From a virus: a stretch of DNA of 28,424 nucleotides. The position numbers and the translations under genes were made by a program. The stretch covers positions 1-28,424 of the IMG/VR virus record IMGVR_UViG_3300048836_001186, one strand, 5' to 3'. This document shows positions 20,636 through 28,424 of the stretch, piece by piece. Below the pieces are notes generated by a model. The model was not told where the DNA came from and did not search any database. It was given only the letters and a program-made list of their open reading frames with translations. Each line of letters begins with the position of its first letter. Within the stretch, counting starts at the first letter, position 1.

Positions 20636-23600
20636 TGCCAATGGTAGCAGCCGCCGCCGTGGCGGTCTTTGGAGCGGTCAGCGCGGGCGCCGCCGTCGCA
20701 ACGGCTATCGGCGTGACGAGCTTCCTCGGCCTGAGCGTCGCGACGTGGTCGGCCATCGGTATGGTCGGGATGGCCGTGAGTGCGCTCGCGCTCGGCCTCT
20801 CGATGTCTTCGATGATGCCGAAGCCATCCTCGACCGGCACCCAACTCAATATGAAGCTCACGGGGAACGATCCCCTTCCCGTCGTCTATGGCCGGACCGC
20901 GACGGGCGGCACGATTGTCTATCGAGAGACCTTCGGCAAATCGAACGGGACGCTGGCGATGATCGTCGCCCTGAGCGTCGGCGGCGCCATCGCCGGGTTC
21001 GATGGGGTCCTGGCCAACGACTACACGCTCGGCCTCACGGGATCGGTCGGCAGTCTCCAGACCGTCAACGCCGTAAGCGGCCACACCTACAAATCGAAGA
21101 TGTTCGTGCACGGCGCCAAGTTCCGCATGGCGCGACGCGTCGGCGCGGCTCCCGAAACCCAAACGCCGAGTCAATACGCCGGGGTCACCCTTCCGAAATC
21201 ACCCGGCAAGCTATCCGGCATCGCGCACGCCGTGATGCTCATGGACTACTCGCAAAACACCTTCCCGCAGGGTGTTCCGAAGGTCGTTCACGTCGTTCGC
21301 GGCCAGCGGGTTTACGACCCTCGCCTCGACGACACCTATCCAGGCGGTGAAGGCGATCATCGCATTGATGATCCCGACACTTGGGAATTCAGCGAGAACC
21401 CGCACCTTTGCGCGCTCAACTGGACGCTTGGCCGGTTTGAGAACGACGTTCTCGTGTTTGGGATCGGGGCAACGCCCGCCGAGGTCGATCTCAGTGCGTT
21501 CGTCGCCGGGGCCAACATCGCCGACGAACTCGGCTGGAAAGTCGGCGGTGTCGTTCAAACCACCGATGACAAGTTCGCCGTTCTCGGCACGCTCCTCCAG
21601 GCTGGCGGCGCCGTTCCGGTAGCGCGTGGCGCGCAAATCTCGTGTGTCACCAACACGGCCCGGTCGTCGATCTTCAGCATCACGACCGATCACGTCATCG
21701 GCTCCGCCGAGATCATCAACTCGACCGCCTTCCGTGACCGGAAGAACCACATCACGCCCCGTTATCGGGCCGAGTCTCAATTCTGGCAGATCACCAACGG
21801 CGAGCCCGTAACGGCTTCGACCTATGTCGAGGAAGATGGCGGCGAACTCCGGTCCACAGAGGCCGAATATCCCTTCGTCCAGGATGCGACCCAGGCCCAT
21901 CAACTCGCGGCCTATGATCTCGTCAACGGGCGGGAATTCCTACAACTCGACCTGACGACAAAGCCCGAACTCATGGCGGTCCGGGCTGGCGATTGCGTCA
22001 CCGTCGCCCTGCCTGATCTCGCCCTCGATGATCAGAAGTTCATCGTCGTCGCGCGGGATTTCGATCCCGCGACTTGGACCGTCAAACTCAGCCTTCGCGC
22101 CGAGACCGATGCCAAGCACGCCTTCGCCCTTGGCCAGACCGCCGAGGCTCCGGCCTCGCCCGCGCTGAAGACCTTCGACCCTTCGAACCCGGAACCGCCG
22201 GGCGAAGATGCCTGGGTCGTGACGGAAACGAGCATTTCGACGGGCTCGGGATCGAACGCGGTGACGACACCCGCCATCGTCGTCGAGGGCGCGAGCGACG
22301 AACCCACGGCGACACAGGTTCTCCTCGAATGGCGGCAGCCGCTCGTCTTTGAGGGCGAGGCCCCATCGGCTGACGAGCAGGCCGAAATGGGATGGCTTGG
22401 CGAGGTCGCCGTTGATGCCAGCGCGACCCGTGGCGAGATCACGGCGGGCCTCTTGCCCGCGACGGATTACGAAGTCGGCGTGAGTTATCGAACGGTCTTG
22501 GGGATCAAGTCTCAACGCTTGATCATCGGCCCGATCACCACGGGTGAACAGCGCGTCGCCGCAGTCACGGATGGCGGGATCGATTGGGCCGCGAACACAA
22601 TCGCGAACGTCCCTGGCGGCCTTGCGACGAACGAAGCGGGCCAACTCCTGGCCAACAACGTCGCGACCGCCAACGGCGTGACGGTTGAAACCGCGCTCGC
22701 CAACGTGATCGTCGATGTCTCTGAAATCGCGGGGATGATCGCCGACATCGAGTCGGGCGTGAACACGGCCTATCAAGAGGCTCAAGACTCGGCCAACGCC
22801 GCCGCCGATGCCGCGACCTGGGCCGCCGCCAACGCCGCCCTCATTGATGCCGCACGGATCGAGGCCGAAGACTTCCGCGACTACGCGGCTGCCAACGCCA
22901 CGGCTGCACAAGCCTCGGCATCACAGGCGATGGCCAATGCCTCGGCGGCGGCATCGAACGCCGTCGCGGCTGCCACGTCGGCGGGCTCGGCCTTGGCTTC
23001 GTCGCTCGATGCGGAAGCGCGTGCGACCTGGGCATCCGCCAACGCATCACTTGCGGCTGTACGCGCCGGATATGCGAATTCGAACGCGACGGCATCGGCA
23101 GCCAATGCGGCGGCTTCTCTCGCCTCCGCCGTTGATGCTCAAGTCAAAGCCGGATGGGCGAACGCGAACGCCATCGTCGCCAACACTCAGGCCATCTATG
23201 CGAGCGCGAACTCGGCGGCGGCCCAAAGCTCGGCGACCTCGGCGGCGACCCAGGCCGGTTACGCATCGGCGAACTCGGCGGCGGCCCAATCCTCGGCGGC
23301 GTTGGCGGCGACCTACTCCGGTCAAGCGGGCGCAAACGCGGCGGCGGCAGCCACTCAAGCCGGTTATTCGTCCTCAAATGCCACGATATCGACGGCTCAG
23401 GCCGGGTTCGCCTCGGCGAATGCGTCAATGGCCGCATCGAACGCGACGCTAGCCGCCACGAGGGCGGGATATGCACAGACGAACGCCGCGATTTCATCGG
23501 CCCAGGCCGGATACGCCACCGCGAACGCCGCTGCCGCGACCACACAGGCCGGACTCGCGGCCACCTTTGCCGGATACTCGAATTCGAACGCGGCTGCCTC

Positions 23601-26600
23601 TCAGGCTCAGGCCGGATACTCGGCTTCGAATGCCGCGATCTCGACGACTCAAGCTGGGTATTCGAACGCCAACGCAGCCTTCGCCGCCAGTAACGCAAGC
23701 CTCTCGGCGACCCGCGCCGGATATGCGCTGACGAACGCCACGGTCGCCCAAACCCAGGCCGGATATGCGACGGCGAACGCCGCAACGGCGACCTCTCAGG
23801 CCGGGCTCGCAGCCACCTATTCCGGCTATGCAAATTCAAACTCGGCGGCGGCAGCCGCGTCGGCTGGCGGGGCGGCAACACAGGCCGGATACAGCGCGGC
23901 GAACGCGACAATCGCGCAAACCCAGGCCGGGTACGCGAACGCGAACTCCGCAACAGCGACCTCTCAGGCGGGGCTCGCAGCCACCTTCGCCGGATATGCG
24001 AACTCGAACTCGGCGGCGGCAGCCGGGTCGGCTGGCACGGCTACAACACAGGCCGGATACTCGGCTTCGAATGCCGCAATCTCGACCTCACAAGCGGGTT
24101 TTGCAGCTTCGAACGCCAGTTACGCGGCCAGCAACGCAACGCTCAGCGCCACCTATTCCGGCTACTCGAATGCGAACGCCAGCGCGGCAGCCGCCTCGGC
24201 TGGCACGGCGACGACGCAAGCCGGATACAGCGCCGCGAACGCATCGATTTCATCAACCCAGGCCGGATATGCAACTGCGAACGCCGCAACGGCGACGACC
24301 CAATCCGGTCTCAGCGCGACCTTCGCCGGATATGCGGCGGCGAACGCCACCACGGCGAGCAACACGAATAACGCCGCACGTCTAACCGCAGCGGCGATGT
24401 TGCCGTCCGACTTCCTCATGGAAGGCGACTATTGGTTCAGTGGCTATAACGGCAACCCGTCCGCCGTTTCAAAACTCCCGACCGGGAGCATCTACACCTA
24501 TCCCGTCGAGACCGGGATCGGGAAGGTGCTTCAGATCACCCACACCGGTTCAAGCGACACTGCCGCAATCGGAGCCGTAAAGGTCTCTGGTCCGGGGCGG
24601 CGCTATCGCTGCACTGCCATCGTCCGGATCACCAACACGCCGACCGGCAGCCCTACGGCGACCATCTGGGCCATCGGGATGGGGGCCACGTTCAGCTACA
24701 TCGCGGGCGCCAGCGCGAGCGTTAGCTCCGCCGTCATGACTCAAAACACTTGGGTCACGATCTCCGTCGAGATCACTTCGGACACGATCATCGCGGCGGG
24801 CGGGGCTTGGCTCCGTCCGATGCTTCGCGCCCAGACCGGCAACAACACCTATCAAGTTCAAACGGTCCGCGTCGAAGACATCACTGAGAGTTTCAAAGCG
24901 GCGACAAACGCGACTATTTCGACCACCCAGGCCGGATACGCGACATCGAACACGGCCTTCGCGGCCTCGAATGCGACCCTATCGGCCACCCGCGCCGGAT
25001 ATGCGCAGACCAACGCGACCGTCGCCCAAACCCAGGCCGGATATGCGACGGCGAACGCCGCAACGGCGACCTCTCAGGCCGGGATCGCAGCCACTTTTGC
25101 CGGGTACGCGAATTCGAACTCGGCGGCGGCTGCCGGGTCGGCTGGCGCCGCCGCGACCCAGGCCGGATACTCGTCTGCCAATGCGGCCTTGGCCCAAACT
25201 CAGGCCGGATATGCGTCGTCAAACGCGGCCTTCGCGGCAACGAATGCGACCCTCTCGGCCACCCGCGCGGGATACGCCCAAACCAACGCCACGGTCTCAA
25301 CCACACAGGCCGGATACGCCTCGGCCAATGCCGCCCTGGCCGCATCCAACGCCACCCTCAGCGCCACCTTCGCGGGCTATGCGGCGGCCAATGCCGGACT
25401 CGCGGCAACTTCGGCTGGGTACTCCGCATCCAACGCAACGGTCTCGAACACACAGGCCGGATACGCGACTTCGAACGCCGCCTTGGCGACTTCGAATGCA
25501 ACTCTGGCCGCCACGTTCGCAGGATTCGCGAATTCGAACGCGACGGCGGCTGCCGGGTCGGCTGGCGCCGCCGCGACCCAGGCCGGATACTCGTCTGCCA
25601 ATGCGGCCTTGGCCCAAACTCAGGCCGGATATGCTAGCGCGAACTCGGCGACGGCGACGACGCAGGCGGGCCTCGCGGCAACCTTCGCCGGTTTCGCCAA
25701 CGACAACGCTACAGCCTCGGCGGGGTCGGCAACCCACTCGGCCAGCAATGCAGCGATCTCTTCAACTCAGGCCGGATTTGCCGCTTCAAATGCCGCCTTG
25801 GCGACCTCTCAGGCCACGCTCGCCGCCACCTATGCCGGGTACTCAAACGACAACGCTACAGCTTCGGCGGATGCGGCGACAAGCTCGGCCAGCAATGCAG
25901 CGATCTCGACGGCTCAGGCCGGATACGCCACCGCGAACGCCGCGACGGCCACGTCTCAGGCTGGACTCGCGGCGACCTATTCGGACTACGCATCGAGCAA
26001 TGCGGCGGCGGCAGCCACACAGGCGGGTTACTCGTCTTCCAATGCCGCGATCTCTTCAACGCAAGCCGGATATGCGTCGGCCAACGCGACTTTGGCGACG
26101 ACCCAGGCGACCCTCTCAGCGACATTCGCCGGGTACTCGTCTGCCAACGCGACCCTCTCTCAGACCCGCGCCGGATATGCGCAGACCAACGCGACCCTGG
26201 CCCAAACCCAGGCCGGGTTCGCTACGGCGAACGCCGCTTTCGCATCATCAAATGCAACGCTGTCAGCGACCCGCGCCGGATATGCTCAAACCAACGCGAC
26301 TGCTGCCGCAACCCAGGCCGGATATAGTGCTGCGAACGCGACCTTGGCCCAAACACGGGCTGGTTACGCCACTTCGAACGCGGCATACGCCGCCAGTAAC
26401 GCGACACTCAGCGCGACCTTCGCCGGGTACTCGAATTCGAATGCCACCTTAGCCGCTACACGCGCGGGATATGCCCAATCGAACGTAGCGCTGGCGACGA
26501 CCCAGGCTGGATATGCCAGCGCCAACGCCGCCTTCGCGGCATCGAATGCGACACTCAGCGCCACGCGCGCCGGATTCGCCCAGACAAACGCCACGGTCGC

Positions 26601-27834
26601 ACAGACACAGGCCGGGTATGCAACGGCGAACGCCGCGCTCGTCTTCAGCAATGTGGCGCTCGCGGCGGGTCATGCGGCCAACGCCTCCAATGCATCGGCT
26701 TTCGCCGCATCAAACGCCACCCTGTCTCAGACGCGCGCCACCTACGCCGCCGCCAACGTCGCCTTGGCGCAAAACTGGTCAAACGTCGCGGCCTCTCATG
26801 CCGCCAACGCCATCGCGAACGGCGCTGCCCTCCAGGCATCGATCAACGCCGTAACGGCGGCTTGGACATCGAACGCGGCGGCTCAAGCCCTCTCGCTCAC
26901 CACACTCACGGCCAACGTTGCCGGGGCCAACGCCACGCTGACGACCCAATCCGGAGCGATCTCGACTCTCCAGGGCAAGACTGCCGCCTATCTCGATATC
27001 GTCGCGGCGGCTGGCGCCGACCCGGCATATCTCCGGATGAATGCCACGAGCTACGGCTCAAACATCATGCTCGCGGCCTCGGCAATCGGCCTCTACAACA
27101 CGGCGGGAAGTGGCCTGAAAAAGGTCATGGAAATCGTCGGCGGCAACGCGCGGTTCTCGACTCCGGTCGAAATCCAGGTCGGTTCGTCCAAGCTCTGCTT
27201 GGGTCCAAACTTCGGCTCATCGTCCAATCTCGTGATGTGGTTCGGCGCCAACATCGCCCAGAACGCGATGACGACGGCGAACTCGACCTTCCACCTCAAG
27301 AACGACGGCTCGGCCTATTTCGGCGGGACGTTGAGCGCGGGCGTTCTTCGCAATTCGGGCCAATCATCTGGCCTCAGCGCGACGGAAGAGTTCATCCTTG
27401 GACCCTTCGGGACGAATACTGGCAGCAAATCCGTCACAGTGTCTTGGAGCTACGGAATCACCGCAACTCGCGACACAAACCCGACCACGAGAACCCAAAC
27501 TGTCGCGGCGACCGTCACGCTCTATCGGTCGATTGCTGGCGGTTCCTATACGCAGGTCGCTCAACAAAGCGTCGGCGCGGGCGGTTCGTGGACGGTCACC
27601 GCATATGGCGACACTGAAGCCCCCAACCCGTTAGGCGGGTCCTCGGGTATTTTCGATTATGTCGCCGAGGGAATTCAGCAACTCGCTTTCACCTACACGG
27701 ACACAAACACCTCCTCGGGTGACTTCCGTTACAAGGCGGTCTTGAGCCGGTCGGGTGGCTTCACCGCGTCGGGCACTGCCATCGGCTCCGATGTCTATGC
27801 GCAAAGGCTCGGCATCGTGAGCACTGAGCAATGA
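20635..27834 (+). CDS. giant tail-tip fibre / host specificity protein
   Basis: At 2,399 residues this is by far the largest gene. Residues 1-75 are hydrophobic and small-residue rich. Residues about 75-640 form the J-like tail-tip core (NDPLPVVYGRTATGGTIVY, then WALNWTLGR-like and baseplate folds) and end in fibronectin-like strands (PATDYEVGVSYRTVLG). From about 708 to 1250 and 1420 to 2112 the protein is almost pure alanine-rich heptads (AGYATAN-AATATSQ type). A beta-rich insert (about 1256-1417) separates them. Residues 2113-2399 form a beta-rich tip (YLDIVAAAGADPAYLRM and GSAYFGGTLSAGVL), probably contacting the host surface. Start ATG overlaps the previous stop. An upstream in-frame ATG is rejected for that reason. 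Confidence 0.88.
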   Translation: MPMVAAAAVAVFGAVSAGAAVATAIGVTSFLGLSVATWSAIGMVGMAVSALALGLSMSSMMPKPSSTGTQLNMKLTGNDPLPVVYGRTATGGTIVYRETFGKSNGTLAMIVALSVGGAIAGFDGVLANDYTLGLTGSVGSLQTVNAVSGHTYKSKMFVHGAKFRMARRVGAAPETQTPSQYAGVTLPKSPGKLSGIAHAVMLMDYSQNTFPQGVPKVVHVVRGQRVYDPRLDDTYPGGEGDHRIDDPDTWEFSENPHLCALNWTLGRFENDVLVFGIGATPAEVDLSAFVAGANIADELGWKVGGVVQTTDDKFAVLGTLLQAGGAVPVARGAQISCVTNTARSSIFSITTDHVIGSAEIINSTAFRDRKNHITPRYRAESQFWQITNGEPVTASTYVEEDGGELRSTEAEYPFVQDATQAHQLAAYDLVNGREFLQLDLTTKPELMAVRAGDCVTVALPDLALDDQKFIVVARDFDPATWTVKLSLRAETDAKHAFALGQTAEAPASPALKTFDPSNPEPPGEDAWVVTETSISTGSGSNAVTTPAIVVEGASDEPTATQVLLEWRQPLVFEGEAPSADEQAEMGWLGEVAVDASATRGEITAGLLPATDYEVGVSYRTVLGIKSQRLIIGPITTGEQRVAAVTDGGIDWAANTIANVPGGLATNEAGQLLANNVATANGVTVETALANVIVDVSEIAGMIADIESGVNTAYQEAQDSANAAADAATWAAANAALIDAARIEAEDFRDYAAANATAAQASASQAMANASAAASNAVAAATSAGSALASSLDAEARATWASANASLAAVRAGYANSNATASAANAAASLASAVDAQVKAGWANANAIVANTQAIYASANSAAAQSSATSAATQAGYASANSAAAQSSAALAATYSGQAGANAAAAATQAGYSSSNATISTAQAGFASANASMAASNATLAATRAGYAQTNAAISSAQAGYATANAAAATTQAGLAATFAGYSNSNAAASQAQAGYSASNAAISTTQAGYSNANAAFAASNASLSATRAGYALTNATVAQTQAGYATANAATATSQAGLAATYSGYANSNSAAAAASAGGAATQAGYSAANATIAQTQAGYANANSATATSQAGLAATFAGYANSNSAAAAGSAGTATTQAGYSASNAAISTSQAGFAASNASYAASNATLSATYSGYSNANASAAAASAGTATTQAGYSAANASISSTQAGYATANAATATTQSGLSATFAGYAAANATTASNTNNAARLTAAAMLPSDFLMEGDYWFSGYNGNPSAVSKLPTGSIYTYPVETGIGKVLQITHTGSSDTAAIGAVKVSGPGRRYRCTAIVRITNTPTGSPTATIWAIGMGATFSYIAGASASVSSAVMTQNTWVTISVEITSDTIIAAGGAWLRPMLRAQTGNNTYQVQTVRVEDITESFKAATNATISTTQAGYATSNTAFAASNATLSATRAGYAQTNATVAQTQAGYATANAATATSQAGIAATFAGYANSNSAAAAGSAGAAATQAGYSSANAALAQTQAGYASSNAAFAATNATLSATRAGYAQTNATVSTTQAGYASANAALAASNATLSATFAGYAAANAGLAATSAGYSASNATVSNTQAGYATSNAALATSNATLAATFAGFANSNATAAAGSAGAAATQAGYSSANAALAQTQAGYASANSATATTQAGLAATFAGFANDNATASAGSATHSASNAAISSTQAGFAASNAALATSQATLAATYAGYSNDNATASADAATSSASNAAISTAQAGYATANAATATSQAGLAATYSDYASSNAAAAATQAGYSSSNAAISSTQAGYASANATLATTQATLSATFAGYSSANATLSQTRAGYAQTNATLAQTQAGFATANAAFASSNATLSATRAGYAQTNATAAATQAGYSAANATLAQTRAGYATSNAAYAASNATLSATFAGYSNSNATLAATRAGYAQSNVALATTQAGYASANAAFAASNATLSATRAGFAQTNATVAQTQAGYATANAALVFSNVALAAGHAANASNASAFAASNATLSQTRATYAAANVALAQNWSNVAASHAANAIANGAALQASINAVTAAWTSNAAAQALSLTTLTANVAGANATLTTQSGAISTLQGKTAAYLDIVAAAGADPAYLRMNATSYGSNIMLAASAIGLYNTAGSGLKKVMEIVGGNARFSTPVEIQVGSSKLCLGPNFGSSSNLVMWFGANIAQNAMTTANSTFHLKNDGSAYFGGTLSAGVLRNSGQSSGLSATEEFILGPFGTNTGSKSVTVSWSYGITATRDTNPTTRTQTVAATVTLYRSIAGGSYTQVAQQSVGAGGSWTVTAYGDTEAPNPLGGSSGIFDYVAEGIQQLAFTYTDTNTSSGDFRYKAVLSRSGGFTASGTAIGSDVYAQRLGIVSTEQ
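22756..24378 (+). repeat. alanine heptad repeats, first block (coding)
   Basis: The encoded protein repeats every 7 residues (21 bp), with common 14- and 21-residue super-units. Position 1 is nearly always Ala and position 4 Ala or Ser. AGY/AGF/AGL openings and Asn or Gln at position 7 are frequent. This is the pattern of an alanine zipper. Confidence 0.85.
24896..26970 (+). repeat. alanine heptad repeats, second block (coding)
   Basis: The same heptads resume after the beta insert. They include an exact 91-bp duplication (25124-25214 and 25544-25634, 420 bp apart). A 63-bp exact copy is shared across the insert (23743-23805 and 25021-25083). Confidence 0.85.
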
Positions 27835-28157
27835 GCGATCTCGTCCCGCCCTTCGTTTGGATCGATGGCGTGTTGACCTCGCGAACCACCGGGCTCGCCG
27901 TCGTCGATCAAAACGGCGATCCCATCGTTTGGGCCGAGGCCGAGTTCACGACCCTGCCGCCCGACACCCTTCCGACATTCATTGTCACGGTCGCGGCGGG
28001 AGCCGCAGCCGGTCGGGTTACCTTCCAGGCTCGTGACGCGCAGGAATCCCTCACGGTCCTCACGGATGATCACGACCTCGGCTCGCAACGGTCCATAATC
28101 GTATGGCTGAGCGGCCAGCCCGACCCGCTTACCGTGACGGTTGAGGAGCCGGAATAA
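27831..28157 (+). CDS. hypothetical protein after the fibre gene
   Basis: A 108-residue protein, beta-rich and acidic, without cysteines or membrane segments. VPPFVWIDGVLTSRTTGLAV, followed by LPTFIVTVAAGAAAGRVTFQ and then IIVWLSGQPDPLTVTVEEPE, suggests a single small beta domain. Genes at this place often encode fibre assembly chaperones or fibre-associated proteins, but I do not recognise this one. The ATG overlaps the fibre stop codon (ATGA), so the two are probably translationally coupled. Confidence 0.65.
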   Translation: MSDLVPPFVWIDGVLTSRTTGLAVVDQNGDPIVWAEAEFTTLPPDTLPTFIVTVAAGAAAGRVTFQARDAQESLTVLTDDHDLGSQRSIIVWLSGQPDPLTVTVEEPE

Positions 28158-28163
28158 CGACCC

Positions 28164-28181
28164 TGGCGATAAATAAGGTTC
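28164..28181 (+). promoter_or_regulatory. TAAATA element at the 28182 start
   Basis: GATAAATAAGGTTC precedes the ATG, with six bases between. Pairing arms are poor (GACCCT/AGGTTC, one mismatch). The AAGG could act as a weak ribosome site. Confidence 0.5.
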
Positions 28182-28424
28182 ATGACCCAGCAGACCCAGC
28201 CGACCAACGAAGTCATTTCGGCAAAACTCGACTTCATCAAAGACCTACTTTTGGAGAAGCTCGGCGCCGTTGATCGCCGGGTCGATGCGCTCACGGATGA
28301 ACTCGCCGGGAAGGTCGGTCACCACGAGTTCAACCCGGTCCGGATCGTCGCGTTCGGCCTTGTCGGTTTGATCCTCACGGGCGTGGTCGGCGCGCTGCTC
28401 AAGCTCGTCATTATGGGGTCATGA
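28182..28424 (+). CDS. XhlA-like membrane protein, candidate holin component
   Basis: An 80-residue protein with an N-terminal amphipathic, coiled-coil-like part (residues 10-46, KLDFIKDLLLEKLGAVDRRV and onward), a short linker (GHHEFNPVR) and one strong membrane segment (about 54-77, IVAFGLVGLILTGVVGALLKLVIM). This matches the layout of XhlA-type haemolysin/holin accessory proteins, which help form lysis pores in the inner membrane. Location after the fibre genes suits a lysis protein. If so, the enzyme partner might be the distant TIGR02594-type hydrolase at 6307 or a gene beyond the window. The reading frame ends exactly at the window edge with TGA. Confidence 0.7.
   Translation: MTQQTQPTNEVISAKLDFIKDLLLEKLGAVDRRVDALTDELAGKVGHHEFNPVRIVAFGLVGLILTGVVGALLKLVIMGS

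Noticed and set aside
22808-26452. Long Arg/Pro-rich frames overlapping the fibre repeats on both strands (for example 24971-26452)
   Set aside because: They are frame-shifted readings of the 21-bp repeat DNA, and the alanine heptad frame explains the region.

Overview
This window looks like about 28 kb of a tailed phage or prophage with an HK97-type head and a long non-contractile tail (siphovirus morphology). The evidence is a contiguous rightward block in the usual order: HNH nuclease, small and large terminase, portal, prohead protease, HK97-fold major capsid protein, connector, head closure, gp10-like protein, tail terminator, tail tube, a frameshifted pair of tail chaperones, tape measure, tail-tip proteins, a giant fibre and a small holin-like protein. 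The DNA is GC-rich. The tail chaperones resemble those of alphaproteobacterial gene transfer agents, so an alphaproteobacterial host is my best guess, but it is an inference. No integrase, replication gene, tRNA or CRISPR array was seen.

Layout. 1-861: the end of one gene and one unknown gene, rightward. 900-4057: leftward accessory genes (an orphan DNA methyltransferase and several unknowns), interrupted at 2704-3337 by a gene-free control region with a 34-36 bp repeat array and palindromes. 4058-4402: gene-free, with a strong terminator and leftward motif copies. 4403-7269: small accessory genes, an HNH-AP2 homing-type endonuclease, the packaging HNH nuclease, a peptidoglycan-hydrolase-like protein and the small terminase. 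7270-7843: a gene-free, highly structured stretch. 7844-20635: packaging, head and tail genes. 20635-27834: a 2,399-residue tail-tip fibre, about half of it alanine-rich heptads. 27831-28424: two small genes.

The most striking signal is a repeated regulatory element. TAAATA occurs 24 times by my count, always at gene boundaries and on the strand of the gene that follows (one copy lies in the 3' end of the protease gene). In 15 cases it sits 4 to 6 bases before the start codon, and almost none of these starts has a Shine-Dalgarno sequence. In about 14 copies TAAATA lies wholly or partly in the loop of an inverted repeat whose arms differ completely between sites yet stay complementary. G-T wobbles occur only in the orientation that pairs in the sense strand. 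The right arm usually abuts or contains the start codon. The major capsid gene keeps the same geometry with a different loop. This suggests a gene-start hairpin used across the phage, as an RNA element or a hairpin promoter. The main competing reading is a T4-late-like promoter giving leaderless mRNAs.

Genes that lack the element mostly overlap the upstream gene by ATGA, TGATG or TAATG, so each translationally coupled cluster is headed by one element. The two most abundant structural proteins (capsid and tail tube) instead have Shine-Dalgarno-type leaders that are themselves folded.
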